Positions 54,478 to 63,010 of a DNA stretch of 64,000 bases are shown in pieces (within the stretch, counting starts at the first letter, position 1; each line of letters begins with the position of its first letter). Source of the stretch: Pseudomonas reactans (lineage in GTDB: Bacteria; Pseudomonadota; Gammaproteobacteria; Pseudomonadales; Pseudomonadaceae); NCBI RefSeq assembly GCF_013385825.1, contig NZ_JACAPG010000006.1:124001-188000 (forward strand), in the 5' to 3' direction. The translations under genes and the position numbers were made by a program. The notes below the pieces were generated by a model. That model did not search any database and was not told the DNA's origin. It saw only the letters and a list, made by a program, of their open reading frames with translations.

Positions 54478-55518
54478 ATGAGTATATCGATAGTTACATT
54501 ATGCCATTTTCGAGTCGTTAGAGGTCTTTCCAAAGTAGGGGAAGAGGTTGAGATCGCCTATGTAGGTGTCAGTGAGGGTTTAGTTTATGTCGAGCCTTTT
54601 ATAGAAGGATGTTACTTCGAACGCTCGTCGATAGTAAGTCAGGGCACCTTCGAGTGGAAAGATCTTGAACGTTTTTTGAGGAAAACCAAAAGCGAGTTAG
54701 TGGTTATGATGGCTCCTGTACCGACCATAAGCCAATTTGTGTGTAAGGCTGATGTTGTTGGTGTATGTCGTATACACCAGGAGGTCGATGTCTCGCGAGG
54801 GTATGATCATATAAAGTGCCAGATATCCAGAAGAGAGGGCAGGCGTAGAAATCAATGTATTGCGCAGGGATTTTATTACAATGTCTCAGCTGAAGATCGT
54901 GATTTTTACGAGTTTTATCATTCGATGCATTTGCCAACGATGAGGAATCGTTATGGAGATCTTGCACGAAGTTTGAAGGAAACAGAGGCATATACCAACT
55001 TGTTCAAAAAAGGTGTGTTGTTTCGCGTGTACAGAGCTCAGGAGTGGGTCGCGGGGAGTGTTTCGCAAATTGATGAGCCTGGTAGAATACTTAATGCTCG
55101 GCTGATAGGCGTTAAAGAGGGGTGTGATATGTATCGCACTGATGGTTCTCAGGGCTTTGTTTATCACTCAATCATAGAGTGGGCGGCCGATAATTCAAAT
55201 ATTGACTGTGTTGACTTTCAAGGCTGCGAGCCATTTTTGACCAAGGGGACATTTCAATACAAAAAGCGTTTTGGCGCGCGCTCAGTTATTCCTAAAAATA
55301 AATTTGGTGATTGGCGTTTGCTTATCCGTGTTGCATCGTTAAGCCAATCGGCTCGACATTTTTTAATAAATAATCCTTTCTTGGTGGAAGATGAACGAGG
55401 AGGGTTGAACGCACAGTACTGCTTTGATGCAACTAATGGTCCGCGTAAAGATATTCCGTATGCCTCAGAGGGAATAAATGGCGCAGTATATCTCAATTTG
55501 GACAGTCTATATGACTAG
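54478..55518 (+). CDS. FemAB/GNAT-like acyl- or aminoacyl-transferase
   Basis: A 346-residue soluble protein. The segment DFYEFYHSMHLPTMRNRYGD (141-161) and the following acetyltransferase-like strands (VLFRVYRAQEWVAGSVSQ, ARLIGV, SIIEWAADNSNIDCVDFQGCEPF) resemble the tandem GNAT fold of FemAB or CelD proteins. Such enzymes attach amino acids from aminoacyl-tRNA, or acyl groups from CoA, to small molecules. The donor cannot be read from the sequence. The ribosome site is weak. It overlaps the MFS gene by eight bases and shares the AT-rich composition. Confidence 0.6.
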   Translation: MSISIVTLCHFRVVRGLSKVGEEVEIAYVGVSEGLVYVEPFIEGCYFERSSIVSQGTFEWKDLERFLRKTKSELVVMMAPVPTISQFVCKADVVGVCRIHQEVDVSRGYDHIKCQISRREGRRRNQCIAQGFYYNVSAEDRDFYEFYHSMHLPTMRNRYGDLARSLKETEAYTNLFKKGVLFRVYRAQEWVAGSVSQIDEPGRILNARLIGVKEGCDMYRTDGSQGFVYHSIIEWAADNSNIDCVDFQGCEPFLTKGTFQYKKRFGARSVIPKNKFGDWRLLIRVASLSQSARHFLINNPFLVEDERGGLNAQYCFDATNGPRKDIPYASEGINGAVYLNLDSLYD

Positions 55519-56758
55519 ATTAAAATTAATAATGACGCGGTGGGCAAGGTATTTCAGTCCAGTGGCTTGGGTGCTCGCATCGATTATTTTCATCAATCGA
55601 GTGAGTGCCATGGTCAAACTGTTCATGGCGCTGTATCTCCGTCAGGTGCTGGATTTGCCTATTGAGTGGGTCGGTTGGATGTTGTCTGGGTACGGCGCAG
55701 GTCTTTTGTTGGGGTCACTAGCGGGTGGGATATTGAGTGACTTTTTTCCAACTGCACGTCTTACTGTTCTGTTGTTATCAGCCTGTAGTATTGCGCTGGC
55801 TTCATTAGGGGTCGTGATCGACGTATATCTACTCGCTGGACTGTTGGTGTTGGGGGGGATTTTTGACGGTGCTGTTCGAACACTTCACCAACGTTTGATC
55901 ATGGAGTATTGCGAAGTCTCGGATAGGCAACGGACGCAGGCGTTGAACCGCGTTGCAGCAAATTTGGGTATGGCAGTCGCCGGTTTGATGGGCGGTATGC
56001 TGGCGCAGATTGACTTTCGTTGGTTGTTCTTCATTAGCGCCATATTTATGGTTGTAGGACTTGTCTGGTTTGCACGTACAATTCTGCATCGCGCCGTACG
56101 GGTATATGCAAGCACTCCATCAAATAACGGCCAACAGAGCCCTCGCAACAAACAAGATTTTCGTTGGTTAATGGTGGCTACTATTTTTCTCGGGCTTGCC
56201 TTCGAACCTGTTTATAGCATGCTCGGCAACTACCTTGCAGACTACTATCAGTTTGGTACAAACGTCATTGGGTGGCAATTTGCACTGAATGCATTATTGA
56301 TCGTAGTGCTGCAAGTTCCGATTTCTCACTGGACTGAACATTGGGGGGCGCGTCAGCAGATTTTAACAGGCTGCCTGCTTCTGGCATGCGGGCTCGGTAT
56401 GCTGCCATTTGGATCCGGTCTTTTTTTTGTATCGCTCTCAACAATACTTTGGACTTTGGGAGAAATTTTATTTTTACCGGCGCTCAATATTCTTGTTATG
56501 CAATTCGCGCAATCAGGTAAAAGCGGACAGTACTTCGGCATTTTTTCGATGTGCTGGAGCGGTAGTGCTCTGGTATCGCCCACGTTGGGAGGGCAGATTT
56601 ACGGTATGTTCGGTGGGCACGGTATTTGGATGATCACATCCTTATTGGCTTTGTTTTCAATACCCTTTGTCTATCTGGCCGTCCGTTTCGAACCTCGAGA
56701 TGCAGAGGGCCTTGTTGTGCCGCATTCCGTGGGCCCAGTAGGAACCACTAAGCGTTGA
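55511..56758 (+). CDS. MFS transporter, probable exporter of the island's product
   Basis: A 415-residue protein with 12 predicted helices in two halves and the loop 2-3 region GGILSDFFPTARL. The multidrug-exporter type is the best fit. The ATG at 55511 lies inside the end of the transferase gene; a later ATG at 55532 is possible. The overlap shows it belongs to the same transcription and translation unit, so it most likely exports or gives resistance to what the other two proteins make. Confidence 0.8.
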   Translation: MTRLKLIMTRWARYFSPVAWVLASIIFINRVSAMVKLFMALYLRQVLDLPIEWVGWMLSGYGAGLLLGSLAGGILSDFFPTARLTVLLLSACSIALASLGVVIDVYLLAGLLVLGGIFDGAVRTLHQRLIMEYCEVSDRQRTQALNRVAANLGMAVAGLMGGMLAQIDFRWLFFISAIFMVVGLVWFARTILHRAVRVYASTPSNNGQQSPRNKQDFRWLMVATIFLGLAFEPVYSMLGNYLADYYQFGTNVIGWQFALNALLIVVLQVPISHWTEHWGARQQILTGCLLLACGLGMLPFGSGLFFVSLSTILWTLGEILFLPALNILVMQFAQSGKSGQYFGIFSMCWSGSALVSPTLGGQIYGMFGGHGIWMITSLLALFSIPFVYLAVRFEPRDAEGLVVPHSVGPVGTTKR

Positions 56759-56858
56759 ACATTACAGGAGAAGGATGAAGCTTTTTTGTGGCGAGAGTGG
56801 CATATCGGGTCTAGCGTTTCGGGTGCGGGACTTGCCATTGATTGAGAAGGAGAACGCT

Positions 56859-57104
56859 GTGCCTCGTGTCAAACGCATCATCTGCTGGGTGCTGTTAGCC
56901 GGTCTGGGGCTGTCCACGGTCCCGGCCCTGGCGGGCGCTGGCGTTCCGCAATGGAAAGACACCGGCCCGGTCACCAAGAAAAAGCAACAAGAGGTCAACT
57001 CCGGCAGTTGGAAGCCCCAAGCCCAGCCCGCGCCGAAGGAAGACCAGGAAAACCCCTACAACGAGGGCGAGGACAGTGAAACCTATGACGACGGCGAAAC
57101 CTGA
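56859..57104 (+). CDS. small secreted hydrophilic protein
   Basis: An 81-residue protein: a signal peptide (about 1-27, RIICWVLLAGLGLSTVPALAGA) and a short mature part rich in K, Q, P, E and D, ending in an acidic tail. Start GTG with AAGGAG six bases upstream. Its GC-rich composition differs from the island just before it, so it belongs with the downstream receptor region. I do not recognise the family. An open frame back to 56775 lacks a signal-like start. Confidence 0.6.
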   Translation: MPRVKRIICWVLLAGLGLSTVPALAGAGVPQWKDTGPVTKKKQQEVNSGSWKPQAQPAPKEDQENPYNEGEDSETYDDGET

Positions 57105-57200
57105 TGCCTGGCGCAAACCCGGCATCGGGACTAGCGTCAAGGCTGGCGGCGGTAAACGGCTGTCGCGTGGGATTTACCTACTGACTGGACGGAATCAACC

Positions 57201-57455
57201 ATGAGTATTTTTCAACGCGTTGTGTTGTTGATAAAAGTGATGGTGTTGTTGTCGTTGGGAATGTCGTCGGCCTGGGCGCACAACCCGGTGCAGAGCGGTG
57301 TTGTGTCGTCGGGACATAGTCAGGATCTGCAACTGGCCAAGTCCGAGGCGGAGCCTGGCGACAAGGGGCAGGGTGGCAGCGAGGACGACGATGACTCCAC
57401 CACCGACGAGCCGGACAGCGATGATCCGGACGCTGAAGGCGACAGCCAGACGTAG
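57201..57455 (+). CDS. small secreted acidic protein
   Basis: An 84-residue protein with a signal peptide (about 1-26, ending SSAWA before HNPVQ) and a mature region whose last 30 residues are almost all D, E, S, T and G (DDDDSTTDEPDSDDPD). It could bind cations. It follows the other small secreted protein by 96 bases and converges on a TonB receptor. No family recognised. Confidence 0.6.
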   Translation: MSIFQRVVLLIKVMVLLSLGMSSAWAHNPVQSGVVSSGHSQDLQLAKSEAEPGDKGQGGSEDDDDSTTDEPDSDDPDAEGDSQT

Positions 57456-57475
57456 GCTACGTCCATAAGCACATC

Positions 57476-57495
57476 CGCCCGGCTAGCCGGGCGGA
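57476..57495. terminator. perfect 20-bp palindrome between convergent genes
   Basis: CCGCCCGGCT followed by its exact inverse, between the acidic protein stop and the receptor stop. It can form a strong hairpin for both directions but has no T tract, so intrinsic termination is uncertain. Confidence 0.5.
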
Positions 57496-57522
57496 GTACG
57501 TTATGCGTTCCAATCGCTTCGA

Positions 57523-59781
57523 TCAGAACGATGTGGTCACCGATGCAAAGTAAGCACGGCCGGGTTCGTTGTAGGTCTGGGCACCCGCGTCCTCGGCATT
57601 GCCTTTGCGATACAGGCGCTTGTCCAGCAAGTTGTTGATGCCGACGCGTACGCTGAGGTTTTTGTTGAACTCGTAACCGCTGCTCAAGCCCATCAACCCG
57701 TACGGGTCGACATCCTGTTGGGCGCTGCGATCGTAGCTGCTGGCGCTGCGCGAGTTGAGCGTCGGCGATTCCTGCTTGCCGTAATAAGTGCCGCTGACCT
57801 GGAACGAGAGTTTGTCGGTGGCTTGCCAGTCCAGCGTGGTGTTGACGGTGTACTTGGGAATGATGCTCAGCGGCTCGCCGGTGTCCTTGTCCTTGGAGTC
57901 GATCATGTAGGTCAGGTTGGTGTTCCAGTCCAGGTCGTTGCGCAGGCTCACGAACAGGTTGCCCTCGACCCCCTGCACCAGAGCCGGCCCGCTGTTTTCC
58001 CATTGCAGCACACGACGGCCATTGGCCAGGCGGAACGCCGCCTCGTTGCTGGCATTGATCTTGTTCTTGTAGTCATTGCGGAAGTAGGTCGCGCTGGTGC
58101 GCCAGGTGCCCTTGTCGTAGGCCAGGCCGATTTCCTTGTTGACGCTGATTTCCGGCTTCAGGTCCCGGTTACCCACCAGATAGCAACCGCCCAGGTTGGC
58201 TTCGCTGGCGTTGCACCCGTTGCCACGGCTGTACAGCAAGTAGTTCGGGTTCGACTGGTACAGGTTGGGCGTCTTGTACGCCCGGGCGATACCGCCCTTG
58301 AGGCTCAGTTCGTCCGTCAACTGGTGCGAAGCGTTGAGGCTGGGGCTCCAGTTGCCGCCGAACTCTTCATGATCGTCGAAGCGCAGGCCGGGGGTGACGA
58401 TGGTCTTGCTGCCCACCTCGATGTTGTCTTCGGCAAACAGTGCGTAGCTCGACGCGGTAGTCTTGGTGCTGTTGCGATTGACACCCGGGATGCCCGGCAC
58501 GCCGCCGGTGCCTGGGTCGTAGGTTTGTGGGCGCAACGAGCCAGGGTCGTTCATCGACTCGTAGAGGTACTCACTGCCCAGCGTCAGCACCTGCTCGGCG
58601 CCAAAGCTCAGTGGCAGGTTGACCTCGGCGGTGGCCCGGGTGTTACGCAGGCGCGATTCGAACCGGCCTGCCGTGGCGGAAGGCGCGCCTTCGCCGGAGC
58701 CGGCCAAGCCTTCATTGAGGCGCTCGTTGCGGGTCAGGTCGTGAGTCAGCGAGGCGAGGGTGGAACCCCAGTCAAATTCGCCGCGGTGAGTGGCGGAAAA
58801 GCTGCTGCGTTGGATCACACTGGTTTCCTTGCCCACCAGGCTGTTTACGAAGTTGCCACCGCCGTTGAGCATGGTGTCGCCGGCGAAGATATTGCCCTGG
58901 CGGCTGTAGCTGGCTTCCAGGTCGAGGGTCTGCTCCGGCGTGAATTGCCAACTCAGCAAGCCGTTGACGTCTTTGTTGCGCACGCCTTCGCGGCCGGCCA
59001 CCAGCGAGTCGGCCGTCGCTTGCTCGGTGCGGTTGATGTCGGAATCGTCGGCGTCGGTCTTGCTCAGGCCGCCGTAGACGCGAAACGCCAGGGAGTCGGT
59101 CAACGGGCCGCTGAGGTTGAAGTTGGTGCGCTTGCTCGCGCCTTCGGCGTCGTCTTCGGGAAATGAGGTGTAGGCGGTCAGCGAGCCGTGCAACTGGTCG
59201 GTCGGTCGCTTGGTGATGATGTTGACCACCCCGCCCATGGCGCCCGAGCCGTAACGGGCGGCGGCCGGGCCGCGCAGGATTTCGATGCGTTCGACTTCTT
59301 CGGCCGGCACCCAGTTGGTTTCACCGCGGGTGTCACGGTCACCGCTCCAGCCGTAACGCACGGCGTTGCGTGAGGTCGACGGCTTGCCATCGATCAGGAT
59401 CAGGGTGTTTTCCGGGCCCATGCCGCGCAGGTCGATCTGGCGGTTGTTGCCACGGCTGCCGCTGGAACTGTTGCCGGTCAGGTTGACGCCCGGCTCGCGA
59501 CGGATGATGTCCGACAGGTCGTTGGTGGGCGGGCGCTTCTTGATGTCTTCGGCGGTGATGATCGACACGCCGGGGGCTTGTTTGAGTTCTTCAGCCGCCG
59601 TCCCGAGTACGCGGGTGACTTCCAGCTCCAAGGCCTGTGGCGTGCCGTCTACGGGAAGGTCTGTCGCTTCGATCGGTACTTTGTCGCGTTCTTTTTCCAG
59701 GGCATCCGCCAGCAGGGCAGGCGAGGAGAAGGCAGCGATAAACGCCAGGGAGAAATGGCTGAGCCTGAATCGAGACGACAT
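57523..59781 (-). CDS. FepA/PfeA/PirA-family catecholate siderophore receptor
   Basis: A TonB-dependent outer-membrane receptor of 752 residues. The signal peptide ends near SSPALLADA. The plug includes VSIITAEDIKKRPPTNDLSDIIRREPGVNL, RGMGPENTLILIDGKP and ERIEILRGPAAARYGSGAMGGVVNIIT, typical of enterobactin-type receptors, then a 22-strand barrel ending SVTTSF. ATG 59781 fits the AAAGGA site better than the GTG two codons earlier. There is no PfeRS-type two-component pair beside it. A Fur box lies upstream. Confidence 0.9.
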   Translation of the reverse strand: MSSRFRLSHFSLAFIAAFSSPALLADALEKERDKVPIEATDLPVDGTPQALELEVTRVLGTAAEELKQAPGVSIITAEDIKKRPPTNDLSDIIRREPGVNLTGNSSSGSRGNNRQIDLRGMGPENTLILIDGKPSTSRNAVRYGWSGDRDTRGETNWVPAEEVERIEILRGPAAARYGSGAMGGVVNIITKRPTDQLHGSLTAYTSFPEDDAEGASKRTNFNLSGPLTDSLAFRVYGGLSKTDADDSDINRTEQATADSLVAGREGVRNKDVNGLLSWQFTPEQTLDLEASYSRQGNIFAGDTMLNGGGNFVNSLVGKETSVIQRSSFSATHRGEFDWGSTLASLTHDLTRNERLNEGLAGSGEGAPSATAGRFESRLRNTRATAEVNLPLSFGAEQVLTLGSEYLYESMNDPGSLRPQTYDPGTGGVPGIPGVNRNSTKTTASSYALFAEDNIEVGSKTIVTPGLRFDDHEEFGGNWSPSLNASHQLTDELSLKGGIARAYKTPNLYQSNPNYLLYSRGNGCNASEANLGGCYLVGNRDLKPEISVNKEIGLAYDKGTWRTSATYFRNDYKNKINASNEAAFRLANGRRVLQWENSGPALVQGVEGNLFVSLRNDLDWNTNLTYMIDSKDKDTGEPLSIIPKYTVNTTLDWQATDKLSFQVSGTYYGKQESPTLNSRSASSYDRSAQQDVDPYGLMGLSSGYEFNKNLSVRVGINNLLDKRLYRKGNAEDAGAQTYNEPGRAYFASVTTSF

Positions 59782-60066
59782 GTCCACAAAGTCCTTTAGG
59801 GAGGGGCAGTTGAACGAGATGCGCCTGAGTCGCCGTCTTACAGCGAACGTGTATTCAGGCGCTCTCCTTGCGCCGTAATGGTATTGATTCTCAAATAAAA
59901 GTAAATTGCATTTACAATCTATACACTTTCAAAATACTGTTTTTCTCATGTTTTCAAGGCGCAAGCCCGCTATAACCAAGGGGTTTGAATGTGTATTTTT
60001 TGTTACAAATTGATCGGCAGGCCTCTGCGACGAGCACTGCCTGACGCTCTGTTTGCCCCCCAAAAA
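59782..60066. promoter_or_regulatory. receptor promoter region with Fur box and palindrome
   Basis: The minus-strand Fur site TTTGAGAATCAATACCATT at 59877-59895 is followed upstream by a perfect GTAAAT-TGC-ATTTAC palindrome (59901-59915). The remaining AT-rich stretch to 60066 has no gene. Confidence 0.6.
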
Positions 60067-60118
60067 ACAAAAAAGCCCCTCCGGCCAGACTGATGCGCAA
60101 TCTGGCGGGAAGGGCTGT
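60067..60118 (-). terminator. terminator of the dpp operon
   Basis: On the minus strand an AGCCC...CCAGA / TCTGG...GGGGCT hairpin leads into TTTTTT, about 20 bases past the dppF stop. Confidence 0.85.
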
Positions 60119-60138
60119 GGAACGCTGTGAAACTGAGC

Positions 60139-61110
60139 TTAAGCCACGAACTGCTCCGCATAGTGGCAAGCCACCTGGCGGTTATCCAAGGCGCGCAGTT
60201 GCGGCTCCTCGGTGCTGCACCGTGCTGTCGCATACGGGCAGCGCTTATGGAAGGCGCAGCCAGGCGGCGGGTTCAGCGGGTTGGGCAGTTCGCCGACGAT
60301 CTTGATCTTCGGCTTGTTCGGGTCCGGGTGGATGGTCGGGGTGGCCGACAGCAACGCCTGGGTGTACGGGTGCAGCGGGCGTGCGTAGATGTCTTCCTTG
60401 GGGCCGACTTCCACCGGGCGACCGAGGTACATCACCATCACGTCATCGGCGACGTGCTGCACCACCGCCAGGTTGTGGGAGATGAACACGTAGGCGGTGT
60501 TGAACTCCTGCTGCAGGTCCATGAACAGGTTGAGCACCTGGGCCTGGATCGACACGTCCAGTGCGGAGGTGGGTTCATCCGCGACCAGCACTTTGGGTTG
60601 CAGCATCATGGCGCGGGCCAGGGCGATGCGCTGGCGCTGTCCACCGGAGAACATGTGCGGGTAGCGCTGATAGTGCTCGGGGCGCAGGCCCACTTGCTTC
60701 ATCATCGCCTGCACTTTCTCGCGGCGTTCGGCGGCGGACAGGTTGGTGTTGATCAGCAGCGGCTCGCCGAGTTGATCACCGACTTTCTGGCGTGGGTTCA
60801 GCGAGGCGTACGGGCTCTGGAACACCATCTGCACGTCTTTGCGCAGTTGCTTGCGCTGGGCCTTGTCGGCGCCGGCGACTTCCTGGCCGGCGATTTTCAA
60901 GGAGCCGGAAGACGGCTCTTCAATCAATGTGAGCGCACGGGCCAAGGTGGATTTGCCGCAACCCGACTCGCCTACCACTGCGAGGGTCTTGCCGGCTTCC
61001 AGCTCAAAGGACACGCCATTGAGGGCACGCACCAACGCGTGGCCCTTGAACAGGCCACGGGACACTTCGTAGTGACGGGTCAGGTCGCGGGCGGTAAGAA
61101 CGACGGCCAT
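60139..61110 (-). CDS. dppF: dipeptide ABC transporter ATPase DppF
   Basis: A 323-residue ATPase of a peptide importer. Walker A GESGCGKST, signature FSGGQRQRIALARA, Walker B VLVADEPTSALD, and the C-terminal oligopeptide/dipeptide motif with clustered cysteines (PPGCAFHKRCPYATARC) that in DppD/DppF may hold an iron-sulfur cluster. The start overlaps the dppD stop by one base (TAATG). Last gene of the operon. Confidence 0.95.
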   Translation of the reverse strand: MAVVLTARDLTRHYEVSRGLFKGHALVRALNGVSFELEAGKTLAVVGESGCGKSTLARALTLIEEPSSGSLKIAGQEVAGADKAQRKQLRKDVQMVFQSPYASLNPRQKVGDQLGEPLLINTNLSAAERREKVQAMMKQVGLRPEHYQRYPHMFSGGQRQRIALARAMMLQPKVLVADEPTSALDVSIQAQVLNLFMDLQQEFNTAYVFISHNLAVVQHVADDVMVMYLGRPVEVGPKEDIYARPLHPYTQALLSATPTIHPDPNKPKIKIVGELPNPLNPPPGCAFHKRCPYATARCSTEEPQLRALDNRQVACHYAEQFVA

Positions 61111-62078
61111 TACGCCACCTCCTGGTTCAAGGGGTAGAAGCAGCGCGCAAGGCTGTTGGTTTTTGGATCAAGCCCCGGACGCTGGGCACGGCAGGATTCC
61201 TGCACATACGGGCAACGCGGTGACAGGAGGCAACCTTGCGGGCGGTCGTAACGACCTGGAACGATACCTGGCAGCGTGGCCAGGCGGGTGGCGCCGAGGC
61301 TGTGCTCGGGGATCGCCTTGAGCAGCGCTTCGCTGTACGGGTGCGCCGGAATGTCGAACAGTTGCGGCACCTGGCCGACCTCAACCGCTTGGCCTGCGTA
61401 CATCACGCACACACGCTGGGCGGTTTCCGCCACGACTGCAAGGTCGTGAGTGATCAGCACCAGGCCCATGTTCTGTTCTTTCTGCAAGGCCAGCAGCAGT
61501 TCCATGATCTGCGCCTGGATGGTCACGTCCAACGCCGTGGTCGGTTCGTCCGCGATCAGCAGTTTCGGCTCGCCGGCAATCGCCATGGCGATTGCCACAC
61601 GCTGGCTCATGCCGCCGGACAGTTGGTGCGGGTAGGCATCCATACGGCTGGCAGCGCCTGGGATTTCTACTTTTTCCAACAGCTCAATGGCACGCTTGCG
61701 CGCTTGTTTGCCGGACATTTTCAGGTGCAGGCGCAGCACTTCTTCAATCTGGAAACCCACGGTGTAGCTGGGGTTCAGCGCGGTCATCGGGTCCTGGAAC
61801 ACCATCGCCAGGTCTTTGCCGACGATCTGGCGACGCTGGCGGTTGCTCAGCTTGAGCATGTCCTTGCCGTCGAAGTTCAGCGCGTCGGCGGTGACGATGC
61901 CGGGGTGCTCGATCAGGCCCATCAGCGCCATCATGGTCACGGATTTACCCGAACCCGACTCGCCAACGATCGCCAGGACTTCGCCTTTGTCGACCGAAAT
62001 GTCGAGGCCATCGACCACCGGGACGGCGGTCTTGTCGCCGAAGCGCACGTTGAGATTCTTGATTTCTAACAGTGACAT
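61110..62078 (-). CDS. dppD: dipeptide ABC transporter ATPase DppD
   Basis: A 322-residue ATPase: Walker A GESGSGKS, signature [14 protein letters not shown], Walker [13 protein letters not shown], and the C-terminal [15 protein letters not shown] cysteine motif of the family. GAGGAGATTCCC sits before the ATG at 62078. Pairs with DppF to drive the DppBC channel; 10 bases after dppC. Confidence 0.95.
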   Translation of the reverse strand: MSLLEIKNLNVRFGDKTAVPVVDGLDISVDKGEVLAIVGESGSGKSVTMMALMGLIEHPGIVTADALNFDGKDMLKLSNRQRRQIVGKDLAMVFQDPMTALNPSYTVGFQIEEVLRLHLKMSGKQARKRAIELLEKVEIPGAASRMDAYPHQLSGGMSQRVAIAMAIAGEPKLLIADEPTTALDVTIQAQIMELLLALQKEQNMGLVLITHDLAVVAETAQRVCVMYAGQAVEVGQVPQLFDIPAHPYSEALLKAIPEHSLGATRLATLPGIVPGRYDRPQGCLLSPRCPYVQESCRAQRPGLDPKTNSLARCFYPLNQEVA

Positions 62079-62088
62079 GGGAATCTCC

Positions 62089-63006
62089 TCAGGCGGCGTT
62101 CTTGAGTTTCGGGTCCAGCGCATCGCGCAAGCCGTCGCCCATCAAGTTGATTGCCAGCACGCTGAGCAAAATGGTCAAACCAGGCAAGCTCACTACCCAC
62201 CAGGCGCGTTCGATGTAGTCACGGGCCGAAGCCAGCATGGTGCCCCACTCCGGGGTGGGCGGCTGTACGCCAAGGCCGAGGAAGCCCAGGGCTGCGGCAT
62301 CGAGGATCGCCGAGGAGAAGCTCAGGGTGGCCTGTACGATCAGCGGTGCCATGCAGTTGGGCAGCACGGTGATGAACATCAGGCGGGGCAGGCCGGCGCC
62401 GGCGAGGCGGGCGGCGGTCACGTAGTCACGGTTCAGTTCGCCCATGACCGCAGCGCGGGTCAGACGGACGTAGGACGGCAGCGACACGATGGCGATGGCG
62501 ATCACGGTGTTGATCAGGCCAGGGCCGAGGATCGCGACGATGGCAACGGCCAGCAGCAGCGAGGGCAAGGCCAGCATGATGTCCATCAGACGCATGATGG
62601 TCGGGCCAAGCAAGCGCGGGAAAAACCCGGCGAAGAGGCCCAGCAGGATGCCCGGAATCAGCGACATCACCACCGACGACAAACCGATCAGCAACGACAG
62701 GCGCGAGCCTTGGATAAGACGCGAGAGCAGGTCACGGCCGAGTTCGTCGGTGCCCAGCAGGAACTGGATTTGTCCACCTTCCAGCCACGACGGCGGGGTC
62801 AGCAGGAAGTCGCGGTACTGCTCGCTTGGGTTATGCGGTGCAACCCACGGGGCGAAGATCGCGCAGAACACGATCAGCACCATGAACAGCAGGCCGGCAA
62901 CCGCGCCCTTGTTCTTGGAGAAGGCTTGCCAGAATTCTTTGTACGGGGACGGGTACAGCAGGCTTTGATCGACTGCTGACACTGGAGTAGGTGTGGTCAT
63001 GGTCAT
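62089..63006 (-). CDS. dppC: dipeptide ABC transporter permease DppC
   Basis: A 305-residue permease with an N-terminal helix, a periplasmic loop ([19 protein letters not shown], the DppC signature) and five further helices with the EAA loop. Two in-frame ATGs (63006, 63000) are equally possible. Four bases after dppB. Confidence 0.94.
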   Translation of the reverse strand: MTMTTPTPVSAVDQSLLYPSPYKEFWQAFSKNKGAVAGLLFMVLIVFCAIFAPWVAPHNPSEQYRDFLLTPPSWLEGGQIQFLLGTDELGRDLLSRLIQGSRLSLLIGLSSVVMSLIPGILLGLFAGFFPRLLGPTIMRLMDIMLALPSLLLAVAIVAILGPGLINTVIAIAIVSLPSYVRLTRAAVMGELNRDYVTAARLAGAGLPRLMFITVLPNCMAPLIVQATLSFSSAILDAAALGFLGLGVQPPTPEWGTMLASARDYIERAWWVVSLPGLTILLSVLAINLMGDGLRDALDPKLKNAA

Positions 63007-63010
63007 GATC

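Noticed and set aside
53080..56758. Phage-defence island
   Set aside because: No nuclease, helicase, toxin, reverse transcriptase or NADase motif was seen; an exporter with PLP and transferase genes fits biosynthesis better.
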